A stretch of 7,457 nucleotides of DNA, taken from the NCBI GenBank assembly GCA_021815935.1, contig JAKAZH010000088.1, forward strand, positions 1 to 7,457, given 5' to 3'. The notes beneath the pieces were generated by a model. It was not told where the DNA came from. It did not search any database and worked only from the letters and a program-made list of their open reading frames with translations. Made by a program: the position numbers and the translations under genes. Below are positions 1 through 5,523 of the stretch, piece after piece (the stretch's first letter is position 1; each line of letters begins with the position of its first letter). The DNA is from Actinomycetes bacterium. Lineage in GTDB: Bacteria > Actinomycetota > Acidimicrobiia > Acidimicrobiales > Palsa-688.

Positions 1-91
1 GGTGACCGAGAGCATCTTTTACTGCGAAAGCCGCTTCGCGAAGCACCGCCAGCACCGCGTCAGGCGCAAGGTCGTGGGGTTGGGTCGACAC
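1..91 (-). CDS. Unidentified protein, N-terminal 30 codons only (cut by left edge)
   Basis: Reading the minus strand from a GTG at 91, the frame stays open to base 1 and gives MSTQPHDLAPDAVLAVLREA followed by AFAVKDALGH. The stretch from about residue 10 to 30 is an amphipathic Ala/Leu-rich helix, like the first helix of many cytosolic enzymes. An inositol-monophosphatase-type N-terminus is one possibility, but 30 residues are too few to assign a family. The only ribosome-site-like sequence is GAAGG touching the GTG, so the start is plausible rather than proven. The gene is divergent from the 186-aa gene that starts at 154, and the two share a 62-bp intergenic region. The rest of the protein lies outside the window. 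Confidence 0.5.
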   Translation of the reverse strand, partial: MSTQPHDLAPDAVLAVLREAAFAVKDALGH

Positions 92-140
92 CTTCAGGCA
101 AGCTAGCCGATACGGGTCGCTGAACCGCCTCCTCCCCCGG

Positions 141-146
141 TAACGT
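141..146 (+). promoter_or_regulatory. Putative -10 element for a leaderless transcript of the 154-714 gene
   Basis: TAACGT fits the actinobacterial TANNNT -10 pattern and ends seven bases before the ATG at 154. Transcription would therefore start at or next to the A of the start codon. No Shine-Dalgarno sequence precedes this ATG, and no convincing -35 hexamer is visible 16-18 bases upstream. Leaderless mRNAs with this geometry are common in actinobacteria. This is an inference from spacing and motif only. Confidence 0.4.
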
Positions 147-153
147 CGTATTC

Positions 154-714
154 ATGGCGGTCATCGATGTCGCTGGCTATGTAGCCGAACTGAAGGATCA
201 TGCCGTCGACCACGGATTCCACGTGCACGACGAGCGGCACTTCGTGGAAACCTATTCGCTGCGCCAGGCTTGGGAGGTCGACGTGCACCCCGAGGAGGCC
301 TGCAACGGACCGCTCGACCTGCATCTCGCGCTCGAGGTCGACCCTCGGGTCCTTCTTGCGTTCGAGGATGCCGTCGTCGACCTGCCCGAAGGGGAGGATC
401 CTGCGGATACATTCCACTTTCCGCTCACGTTCACTTGGGGGCTGCCGCCCCTTCCGAAGGGACCCGACCTGCTTCGACTCGCGATAGACCTTGCCGGGAT
501 CGGTGGGATCGAGCTCCCACTCGAGTCGTCGGCTATCGACAGCTACGCGTCGGCCACAGACCCGGCTGAGCGCCGCATCACGATAGTGGCCCGCCAGCAG
601 GTGTCTCTCGCCCGGGTCCTCGCCGGGGAGGAGTTGCTCTGCGAGACGTTTGACAAGGCGCTCGCGGTCAGCCAGTACCTCCTGGAGCGAGCGCCCGGCT
701 GGCTCGAAAGTTGA
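154..714 (+). CDS. Hypothetical protein, acidic, soluble, 186 aa
   Basis: I do not recognise this family. The protein has no signal peptide and no membrane helix and is rich in Asp/Glu, so a cytosolic location is likely. The N-terminal region holds a histidine cluster (H16, H20, H23, H25, H29, then H45) around GFHVHDERH. The middle alternates hydrophobic and acidic residues in a beta-rich pattern (about 40-95), followed by a Pro-rich turn (LPPLPKGP, 97-104). The C-terminal third (about 145-182) looks helical. The start is the ATG at 154: it has no ribosome site but lies seven bases after a TANNNT -10 element. It is divergent from the partial gene at the left edge and converges, one base apart, on the small membrane protein at 716-868. 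Coding potential looks real: it is a full-length open frame with a normal amino-acid mix. Confidence 0.7.
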   Translation: MAVIDVAGYVAELKDHAVDHGFHVHDERHFVETYSLRQAWEVDVHPEEACNGPLDLHLALEVDPRVLLAFEDAVVDLPEGEDPADTFHFPLTFTWGLPPLPKGPDLLRLAIDLAGIGGIELPLESSAIDSYASATDPAERRITIVARQQVSLARVLAGEELLCETFDKALAVSQYLLERAPGWLES

Positions 715-715
715 C

Positions 716-868
716 TTACGCCCTCGTACCGGGGTGCAAGCCGCTGCTTTGGCGACTCGACCTGCGGTAAAGAACGAACGACATGAGGATTACTGCGACT
801 ACCGCGGCGAGCAGAAGCGCCGCGGTGATCAAAACGACCGGCGTCGCGGAAAGCGACGGCGCCGTCAC
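716..868 (-). CDS. Small single-helix membrane protein, 50 aa (59 aa with an upstream GTG)
   Basis: From GTG 868 the minus strand encodes MTAPSLSATP, then a hydrophobic helix of about 23 residues (VVLITAALLL AAVVAVILMS FVL at 11-33), then YRRSSRQ and a short polar tail to a TAA at 718-716. A hydrophobic segment followed at once by Tyr-Arg-Arg is the positive-inside signature of a bitopic membrane protein with its N-terminus outside. An in-frame GTG at 895 would add nine residues. Neither start has a clear ribosome site, so the 5' end is unsettled. The stop lies one base from the stop of the convergent 186-aa gene. The function is unknown. The next minus-strand gene upstream (1060-1338) is also a small membrane protein, but about 190 bases separate them. 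Confidence 0.55.
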   Translation of the reverse strand: MTAPSLSATPVVLITAALLLAAVVAVILMSFVLYRRSSRQSSGLHPGTRA

Positions 869-899
869 TACATGTGCCGCAGAAACATAGGCCACTCAA

Positions 900-941
900 A
901 AGTACCCGGGGGATGATCGGGGGCGAGCCCCGGCGGTACTT
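900..941. repeat. Imperfect inverted repeat (hairpin) upstream of the small membrane gene
   Basis: AAGTACCCGGGG (900-911) pairs with CCCCG (928-932) and GGTACTT (935-941), giving 12 pairs with a two-base bulge (933-934) and a 16-base loop. The right arm lies inside the first copy of the 15-bp direct repeat, and the second copy (GGTACTT at 953-959) could pair with the left arm instead. The hairpin lies between the two small minus-strand membrane genes. It could end transcription of the 1060-1338 gene or act as a leader structure for the 716-868 gene. There is no U-tract. Confidence 0.45.
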
Positions 942-964
942 GGAGGTTGGGCGGTACTTGGAGG
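932..964. repeat. Direct repeat, two copies of a 15-bp unit
   Basis: GGCGGTACTTGGAGG occurs at 932-946 and, identically, at 950-964, separated by TTG, so the period is 18 bp. Two identical binding-site-sized units 18 bp apart, in front of the 716-868 gene, could be a tandem operator. They could equally be a chance duplication. Each unit contains GGTAC, and the reverse complement AAGTACC also occurs at 900-906. Confidence 0.55.
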
Positions 965-989
965 CCGTTTGCTGCGCATACTTTCGCCC

Positions 990-995
990 ATTGTA
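990..995 (-). promoter_or_regulatory. Putative -10 element (TACAAT) for the small membrane gene at 716-868
   Basis: On the minus strand this reads TACAAT, five of six bases of the sigma-70-type consensus, in GC-rich surroundings. No good -35 hexamer is seen 17-18 bases upstream. A transcript starting near 983 would carry a leader of roughly 90-115 bases holding the 15-bp direct repeats and the hairpin before the GTG starts at 895 or 868. Apart from this element, the direct repeat and the hairpin, I see no gene in 869-1059. Confidence 0.3.
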
Positions 996-1059
996 CCTGA
1001 TCGACCCTAGAGGTGCCATACATCTGCCGCCGCAGTCAGCTCATCAACCCCGCCCAAGG

Positions 1060-1338
1060 TCACGGTTCATCTCCACGCATTGTCTTCTCGAGCGCGTTCA
1101 ACCGGTCCGATCGGTTCTTTGCGTAGACGACTGTCGCCAGGGCCATCCCGAATACAAGCACTGCCACTACAACCCCGAGGGTAGTGCTGAAGAGTGCGAC
1201 GACGGCGACAACGGCCACGGGTCCAGCGACCAGAAACAGCCGCATCCCGATGCCTAGGGCGCCCCATTGAGCGCGGACCGAAGGGACGGGATCGGTTGGT
1301 CGCCCAGTAGGTCCTGCTGCTTCGTTCACAGCCGACAT
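1060..1338 (-). CDS. Small two-helix membrane protein, 92 aa
   Basis: The family is not recognised. The polar, Pro-rich N-terminus (about 1-30) is followed by two adjacent hydrophobic segments, about 33-50 (RLFLVAGPVAVVAVVALF) and about 54-72 (LGVVVAVLVFGMALATVVY). A charged tail ends it (AKNRSDRLNALEKTMRGDEP). This is a helical hairpin, probably with both ends in the cytoplasm given the basic residues after the second helix. The ATG at 1338 is chosen over an upstream in-frame start at 1461 because AGGGA (1351-1347) lies eight bases before it, while the extension is Arg/Trp-rich and looks like translated intergenic DNA. The gene is divergent from the SDR gene, with 132 bp between them. A role as a membrane accessory or stress-type small protein is possible, but nothing in the sequence shows it. 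Confidence 0.65.
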   Translation of the reverse strand: MSAVNEAAGPTGRPTDPVPSVRAQWGALGIGMRLFLVAGPVAVVAVVALFSTTLGVVVAVLVFGMALATVVYAKNRSDRLNALEKTMRGDEP

Positions 1339-1436
1339 CCTCGCATTCCCTGCCCATCGGCGCTCGCCGTCAGGCGCCCTCGCCCAAGTAGGCGACGCTG
1401 CGCACTCGTCATGCCACGCTGCGTGCTCAGAGGAAA

Positions 1437-1465
1437 TTGCGCACTGGCGGCCATACCGCAATGAT
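1437..1465 (+). promoter_or_regulatory. Weak candidate promoter for the SDR gene
   Basis: TTGCGC (1437-1442) and AATGAT (1460-1465) are 17 bases apart, matching three of six and four of six consensus positions. The -10 ends five bases before the GTG at 1471 and eight before the ATG at 1474, so the message would be leaderless or nearly so. This agrees with the absence of a ribosome site. The match is weak and offered only because position and spacing fit. I see nothing else notable in 1339-1470. Confidence 0.3.
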
Positions 1466-1470
1466 TCTTC

Positions 1471-2217
1471 GTGATGACCACAATTGACCTTAACGGAAAG
1501 ACAGCCCTGGTAACCGGGGCCTCGAAAGGTATCGGCGCCGCGATCGCCAAGATCTTCGCCGAAAGCGGAGCGAACGTAATGCTTTCGTCACGCAAGATGG
1601 ACGCCCTCGAAGAAGCCGCTTCGACTATCGACGGCGAGACTGCCTGCTTCGCTGCGAACGCCGGGCGCCCAGATGAGGCTCGGGCTGCGGTTTCTGCCAC
1701 TATCGAGCGTTTCGGCAGCGTCGACATCCTCGTGAACAACGCGGCGACCAATCCCTACTACGGGCGCTCCATAGACATAGACCTGCCGCGTTTCGACAAG
1801 ATCATGGAAGTCAACCTTCGCGGCCCTCTCGTGTGGACCCAGGAAGCATGGAAGCAGTCGATGGCTGAACGCGGCGGAGTCGTTCTTAATATCTCCTCGG
1901 TCGGCGGCCTCAAATTCAGCGGTCCGATCGGTATCTACGACACGAGCAAGGCGGCGCTGATCCACCTCACCAAGCACCTGGCGTCAGAGCTCGGACCGAA
2001 GGTGCGGGTCAACGCGATCGCACCGGGACTTGTGAAGACGGACTTCGCTCGCGCTTTGTGGGAACCGAACGGGGAGCTCGCCGATCGCGGGTGGCCTCTC
2101 CGCCGCCTCGGGCAGCCGGTCGACATAGCCGAAGCGGCCCTGTTTCTGTGCAGCGACATGTCGTCGTGGATCACTGGTGAGCTGATCACTGTTGACGGCG
2201 GGAGCATGGTCCTCTGA
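1471..2217 (+). CDS. SDR family NAD(P)-dependent oxidoreductase, FabG-like, 248 aa
   Basis: This is a classical short-chain dehydrogenase/reductase, a soluble Rossmann-fold enzyme reducing or oxidising carbonyl/alcohol groups with NAD(P)H. The cofactor loop is TGASKGIG (15-22), with R41 after the second strand favouring NADP(H). NNAA is at 89-92, the structural Asn is N115, the catalytic Ser is S143, and the YxxxK pair is Y156 and K160. The PG motif is at 185-186 and the C-terminal ITGELITVDGG is typical of FabG-like members. Length is normal for the family. From memory it resembles mycobacterial FabG5-type proteins (Rv2766c), which share the NPxYG segment and the AALIHxTKxLAxELxPxxRVNAI stretch. 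The true substrate cannot be told from sequence. GTG 1471 and ATG 1474 are both possible starts, and the ATG version (MTTIDLNGKT) fits relatives better. It stands alone, divergent from 1060-1338 and convergent with the diguanylate cyclase. Confidence 0.93.
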   Translation: MMTTIDLNGKTALVTGASKGIGAAIAKIFAESGANVMLSSRKMDALEEAASTIDGETACFAANAGRPDEARAAVSATIERFGSVDILVNNAATNPYYGRSIDIDLPRFDKIMEVNLRGPLVWTQEAWKQSMAERGGVVLNISSVGGLKFSGPIGIYDTSKAALIHLTKHLASELGPKVRVNAIAPGLVKTDFARALWEPNGELADRGWPLRRLGQPVDIAEAALFLCSDMSSWITGELITVDGGSMVL

Positions 2218-2233
2218 ACGGAAGCATTTCCCA

Positions 2234-2284
2234 ACGACTGTGCGTGTATTCGCACCAAAATTGTGCGAATACGCGCACAGTCGT
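2234..2284. terminator. Long hairpin between convergent genes, likely bidirectional terminator
   Basis: A 22-base arm (2234-2255) and its reverse complement (2263-2284) are separated by a seven-base AT-rich loop, CAAAATT. The pairing is complete except for one G-T position (2243 against 2275). It begins 17 bases after the SDR stop and ends three bases beyond the stop of the minus-strand diguanylate cyclase, filling nearly the whole 70-bp gap. No U-tract follows on either strand. Long tail-less hairpins are a common terminator form in actinobacteria. Its symmetry could also make it a protein-binding site. Confidence 0.7.
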
Positions 2285-2287
2285 CAG

Positions 2288-3595
2288 TTACGACTCGTCA
2301 GAAGCCACGCTGACGACGTTGCCCCCCTTGCGCTTGGAACTGTAGAGCGCCACGTCGGCGAGCTTCATGAACGCCTCGGGATCTTTCGCGAGGTTGGGGT
2401 ACACCGCGAGCCCGACAGAAGTGCGCTGCTCCCACCCCGGCGCCATATCGCTGGCACATGCTGTCACACATCGAGACACGATCGTCTCACCCATCTTGAT
2501 CCCCTCGCGCTCGTTCATGCCCGGGCAGACGATCATGAACTCCTCCCCGCCCATACGAACGACGGTATCCGCGTTTCGAACCGAATTGACAAGGAGCCGC
2601 GCGAACCGCTTGAGCACCTCGTCGCCCGCCGCGTGGCCATACGTGTCGTTCGCAACCTTGAACTTGTCCAGGTCGAAATAGAGGAGGCTCACGTACTCAT
2701 TGGACAACTCCGCGAGCTTGAGGACCCGCGACAGGATCGCCACACCGTGGCGGCGGTTCGACACGCCCGTCAGCGGATCCGTCTGAGCTTCCGCTACCAG
2801 CCGCTGGCGTTCGGCCGCGCGGGTCATCGCAGCCGCGAGCAGGCCGATCATGTCACTCACCGTCTTCTCGTCCTCGGGTTGCGGCGCAACCGCCCATGCG
2901 ACACCGGCCTCGATCGTCCCGCCCGGCAGCTCGAACACGGGAAGCTGCTCCGACGCCTCGATCCCCGAAGCCAGGGTGATCTGACCGCCGACTGAGGCGT
3001 GGGTAATCCGCAGGTTCACCCCGGCGAGTTTCGGGAGGAACGACATTGCCTCGACGAGGTCGGTCAGGTCCGGGCCGGTCGGCTCGTCACCCAGCCCGTG
3101 TATGAGCCTCGCAGCGTCAGCCAGGGCGGCTTGGCGGCGGATCCGTTCGGACTCAGAAACGATGAGCAGACCTGAGGCAATCTGCTCGCCCACAGCATTC
3201 ACGAGCTCCACGGAACCGACCCCACTGAGCTCGAATGCGCACGCAAGGGCCCCGACACCTTGATCTGCCAGCACCAGCTCGCATCGGATGACGTCCCCGG
3301 GCGACGTGTTGGATCGGTCATCGTCCGCCGCTGCCTTGCCTCTGGCAACACAGATCGACGGCACACCGGAAATCTCGCACACAAGCTCACACCAGCGAAC
3401 GGGAAGGAACTGATCCACGATGGAGATCGCCGCCTCCGAGTACGTCGAGACGTCCGTGAGATGCGCAGATAGGCGCGACAGTTCGAGGAGGCACTCGGTG
3501 TGCACCAGCCGTATCATCAGCTGCGCCCGGTCAGACGTACGGAACCCGACCAGGTCCGCCGCTTCGCGCTCAGCGAGAGCACGCAACGCGCTCAC
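2288..3595 (-). CDS. Diguanylate cyclase with N-terminal GAF-like sensory regions, 435 aa
   Basis: The C-terminal GGDEF domain (about 270-430) condenses two GTP to cyclic di-GMP. Visible are DPLTGVSNRR (273-282), the metal-binding D308 in YFDLDKFK, ND (316-317), GHAAGD (320-325) and the active-site loop GGEEF (349-353). RNAD at 340-343, five residues before the loop, is an intact RxxD inhibitory site for product feedback. No EAL domain is present. The N-terminal 265 residues have no membrane helix and look like two GAF-type regions (about 45-155 and 165-265), the second ending in a helix that leads into the GGDEF domain. Their ligand is unknown. The GTG start overlaps the stop of the HDOD gene as GTGA and has AGGGGAGG just upstream, so the two are translated from one message. 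It is convergent with the SDR gene across a hairpin. Confidence 0.93.
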   Translation of the reverse strand: MSALRALAEREAADLVGFRTSDRAQLMIRLVHTECLLELSRLSAHLTDVSTYSEAAISIVDQFLPVRWCELVCEISGVPSICVARGKAAADDDRSNTSPGDVIRCELVLADQGVGALACAFELSGVGSVELVNAVGEQIASGLLIVSESERIRRQAALADAARLIHGLGDEPTGPDLTDLVEAMSFLPKLAGVNLRITHASVGGQITLASGIEASEQLPVFELPGGTIEAGVAWAVAPQPEDEKTVSDMIGLLAAAMTRAAERQRLVAEAQTDPLTGVSNRRHGVAILSRVLKLAELSNEYVSLLYFDLDKFKVANDTYGHAAGDEVLKRFARLLVNSVRNADTVVRMGGEEFMIVCPGMNEREGIKMGETIVSRCVTACASDMAPGWEQRTSVGLAVYPNLAKDPEAFMKLADVALYSSKRKGGNVVSVASDES

Positions 3596-4410
3596 CGGCC
3601 TCCCCTAAGGCGGACACCAACCCGCTCGAAAGCCCGCTCGGTCGCCTTGGCGACCTGGGCCGGCTTCACCCAAAGGCGGCACTCATCCAGCACCTCGTCG
3701 AGCGGTCTCGCTCCCTCGTGACCGCACTGGCCTCCGGCCGCGGCCGCGGCCGACTCGCCGATCACTACAGCTTTCGTCAGCCGGCTCGCGCCTAGGAGCG
3801 GGAGGTGATGGTCGCGTACCGCCTCGACGAGAGCCTTCGGGAAACCCCACTTCGCTACCGCCTGGCTGCCCGCCGCCGGGTGGGCAACCCCGAACACCTC
3901 GCATTCACGCTCGAGCAGCCGCTCCTCGCCTCCCGCTACCACCCGGGCGTAAGCATCGGCGTTGCGCAGATGTAACAGCACAGCCCCAATGTCGTGGAGA
4001 AGACCGGCGGTGAACGCGTCGCCGACCCCCACCTCAAGCTCGGGGGCGATCGTCGAAGCTGCCGCGCCTACCTCCATGGCGTGCGCCCAGAACGAGTCGG
4101 GTCCTAGTTCTACTCCGTCGGACAGCAAGGGGAACGCGGCTGCGGCGACGATCGCCTGCACGGCCGACGAGCCGAGCATCATCACCGCCCGCGTAGCGGA
4201 GGCCACGCCCCCTCGGGAACTGTATGCGGCCGAGTTCGCCAGGCGAAGCATCCGAGCCGACAGCACCGGATCCAACTCGACGATCTCGGCGAACTGCGAC
4301 AGCGAGGACTCCGGGTCGTCCATCAGGTCGAACAGCCGTACCGCTGTGGACGGCCGCACGGGCAGCCGCCGAACAAGCTCATCAAGCTCCGCCGACGTCG
4401 TGACGACCAC
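3592..4410 (-). CDS. HDOD domain protein, 272 aa
   Basis: HDOD domains are HD-superfamily relatives used as protein-protein signalling modules in bacteria. Several influence motility, biofilm or cyclic di-GMP output. The domain covers about 10-215: LDELVRRLPVRPSTAVRLFDLMDD at the start, then the ELDPVLSARMLRLANSAAY helix (45-63) that is very typical of the family. Next come FWAHAMEVG (H110), LLHDIG (H139, D140), H177 and DHH (200-202). The HD pair and several His survive, so a metal site cannot be excluded, although most HDOD proteins are non-catalytic. The C-terminal 55 residues include an Ala-rich run and a helix. No membrane segment is seen. The GTG start is preceded by no ribosome site but by a TACCAT -10 element eight bases upstream, so the message may be leaderless. 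It overlaps the diguanylate cyclase by four bases, which links it to cyclic di-GMP signalling. Confidence 0.92.
   Translation of the reverse strand: MVVTTSAELDELVRRLPVRPSTAVRLFDLMDDPESSLSQFAEIVELDPVLSARMLRLANSAAYSSRGGVASATRAVMMLGSSAVQAIVAAAAFPLLSDGVELGPDSFWAHAMEVGAAASTIAPELEVGVGDAFTAGLLHDIGAVLLHLRNADAYARVVAGGEERLLERECEVFGVAHPAAGSQAVAKWGFPKALVEAVRDHHLPLLGASRLTKAVVIGESAAAAAGGQCGHEGARPLDEVLDECRLWVKPAQVAKATERAFERVGVRLRGGR
3599..3606 (-). promoter_or_regulatory. Strong ribosome binding site for the diguanylate cyclase
   Basis: AGGGGAGG on the minus strand lies three bases before the GTG at 3595, inside the last codons of the HDOD gene. It is the best Shine-Dalgarno sequence in the window and settles the GTG as the start. 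It indicates that the cyclase can be translated by re-initiation and also by fresh ribosome entry. Confidence 0.6.
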
Positions 4411-4414
4411 GACC

Positions 4415-4433
4415 GCTAATGGTAATCATTTCT
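4415..4433. promoter_or_regulatory. Fur-family-like box overlapping the HDOD promoter and its -10 element
   Basis: GCTAATGGTAATCATTTCT matches 14 of 19 positions of the classical Fur box GATAATGATAATCATTATC, and it also resembles actinobacterial Zur sites built on AATNATT. It is an AT-rich island in GC-rich DNA. On the minus strand it contains TACCAT (4424-4419), a TANNNT -10 element eight bases before the HDOD GTG. A bound repressor here would block transcription of the HDOD-cyclase pair. No gene of metal metabolism is in the window, so the assignment rests on the motif alone. Confidence 0.35.
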
Positions 4434-4473
4434 CGGCTCTCAGTAGCGACTTTGACCGAAACGATGCCAGTCC

Positions 4474-4525
4474 CGAGCGGCGGGGAGGTACGCCGAGCAG
4501 CGGGGAGGTACGCCGAGCGGCGGGG
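4474..4525. repeat. Tandem repeat, 20-bp unit, 2.6 copies
   Basis: CGAGCGGCGGGGAGGTACGC (4474-4493) is followed directly by a copy with one change (4494-4513) and by 12 bases of a third copy (4514-4525). It lies about 64-115 bases upstream of the HDOD start, within the non-coding gap 4411-4632. A short variable-number tandem array or a set of operators is possible. The period of 20 bp is close to two helical turns. Confidence 0.7.
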
Positions 4526-4536
4526 CATCTCGGGCC

Positions 4537-4562
4537 TGGTGGCGCAGGCAGCGCCCAGCACC
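4537..4562 (-). terminator. Weak hairpin downstream of the RpiR-type gene
   Basis: On the minus strand GGCGC and GCGCC form a five-base stem around TGCCT, extended by TGGT/ACCA across a four-base bulge. It lies about 70 bases past the regulator stop and has no U-tract. It could end the hut operon transcript, but the structure is modest and may be chance in GC-rich DNA. Confidence 0.2.
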
Positions 4563-4596
4563 ACGATCAGCTCAACCGCCAGTTCCGATCCTTCAC

Positions 4597-4654
4597 GTCA
4601 AGCCCCGTCAAGCCCCGGACCAGTAAACCCCGTCAAGCCCCGGACCAGTAAACC
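4597..4654. repeat. Tandem direct repeat, 25-bp unit, two perfect copies plus a partial
   Basis: The unit at 4605-4629 is repeated without change at 4630-4654, and GTCAAGCCCC at 4597-4606 is a further partial copy. The right-hand copy contains the last codons of the regulator gene (VYWSGA and its TGA). The gene's 3' end has therefore been duplicated in tandem just past its own stop. Replication slippage is the simple explanation. Confidence 0.85.
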
Positions 4655-5523
4655 CCGCTGCTCTCGGCGGAGGCGTCGAGGGTTTCCAGTCTCGCCTCGG
4701 CTGCCGCGGGGTCCACATCGCACATTGCGTCCAAAAGGAGGCTCAAGGCGACCAGAGCAGCAGGGTGCGCGTCGAAGGTGAGAGCCGAGCCGACCGGAAG
4801 CGCCAGGTGCCACTCGGGCTCGACGTTTCGCAGCGGGGGCATCGCCTGGTCGGAGATCAGAGCGACCCGCAGTCCGAGCCGGCAGGCCCCTTCGATGACC
4901 TCTATAACTTCCGCCGGGTAACGCGGCATGCACAACGCGACGAGCACGCTCGCACCGGACGAACGGGCACCTACGAGGACGTCAGCAGCGATTGATCCTC
5001 CGCTGGTTACTGCCTGAACGTGACGGTGCACTTTCGTCGCGAGGTATGCGAAGTACTGCGCCAGGTAGGCGGATGCGCGGACACCGGCAACGATGAGGGG
5101 CGTGGACCGCACGGCGGCCTCGGCCAGCGAGGGGAGGCCCACCCATCCGTCGAGGATCATCGATAACTCGCCCGTGTTGGCCGCCTCCTGTGATACGACG
5201 GTTTCCACGTGCGTGCAGGCCGGCTTGTCGGGTTCGTGGCGGACGCTGCCCAAACCGGCCTGTCGGAGATGGTCCCGCAGAGCGCCGTAGCCGTCGAATC
5301 CCAGCGAGGTGGCGAGCCGGCTGACCGAGGGCTGGCTCACCCCGACCCTCTCGCCAAGCGCCCTCGCGGACAGCCACGCCAGCTCGTCGGGGTGCTCGAC
5401 GAGTCGGGCGAGGATCCGCCTGGAGGTCGGGCTGAGCTTCGTCCCGACTGCGAGCTGTCGGAGCGCCGCACCAGCGTCGCGCCAAGAAGCCGCGGGCTGG
5501 GGGGTTTCGACCTGTGAGGTCAT
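4633..5523 (-). CDS. RpiR/MurR-family transcriptional regulator (HTH plus SIS), probable hut regulator, 296 aa
   Basis: The N-terminal RpiR-type helix-turn-helix spans about 16-90, with the recognition segment [20 protein letters not shown] (55-74). A linker leads to a SIS-fold effector domain (about 125-270) beginning IVAGVRAS (144-151). In typical RpiR proteins the next SIS loop is a Ser-rich SxSGxT that grips phosphosugars. Here that place reads ALCMPRYP (196-203), a PRY-type variant I know from part of the family. The ligand is thus unlikely to be an ordinary sugar phosphate. The gene follows hutI with an ATGA overlap, so it is probably co-transcribed and may autoregulate the hut operon in response to a pathway intermediate (inference). 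ATG 5523 is chosen for that overlap. ATG 5541 is possible and would add six residues. The last codons lie in a 25-bp tandem duplication that leaves the reading frame intact. Confidence 0.88.
   Translation of the reverse strand: MTSQVETPQPAASWRDAGAALRQLAVGTKLSPTSRRILARLVEHPDELAWLSARALGERVGVSQPSVSRLATSLGFDGYGALRDHLRQAGLGSVRHEPDKPACTHVETVVSQEAANTGELSMILDGWVGLPSLAEAAVRSTPLIVAGVRASAYLAQYFAYLATKVHRHVQAVTSGGSIAADVLVGARSSGASVLVALCMPRYPAEVIEVIEGACRLGLRVALISDQAMPPLRNVEPEWHLALPVGSALTFDAHPAALVALSLLLDAMCDVDPAAAEARLETLDASAESSGVYWSGA

Noticed and set aside
543..1019. Minus-strand open frame overlapping the 186-aa gene and the small membrane gene
   Set aside because: The translation is Arg/Ser-rich without a domain and conflicts with two better-supported genes.
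869..1059. Possible tRNA or other RNA gene in this gap
   Set aside because: No cloverleaf, T-loop sequence or CCA end is visible. Only the hairpin, direct repeats and a -10-like element can be supported.
2192..2995. Long plus-strand open frame (267 codons) opposite the diguanylate cyclase
   Set aside because: It lies antisense to a gene with clear GGDEF motifs. Its His/Arg-rich translation has no domain character. Long antisense frames are expected in GC-rich DNA.
3735..3752. GGCCGC run within the HDOD gene
   Set aside because: It encodes the Ala-rich stretch of the protein and is ordinary low-complexity GC-rich coding sequence.
4382..4564. Minus-strand 60-codon frame in the gap before the HDOD gene
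   Set aside because: It is made largely of the translated 20-bp repeat, overlaps the HDOD start and has no ribosome site. A small leader peptide cannot be fully excluded.
4597..4654. CRISPR-like array
   Set aside because: The two perfect copies are directly adjacent with no spacers, and one includes coding sequence of the regulator.
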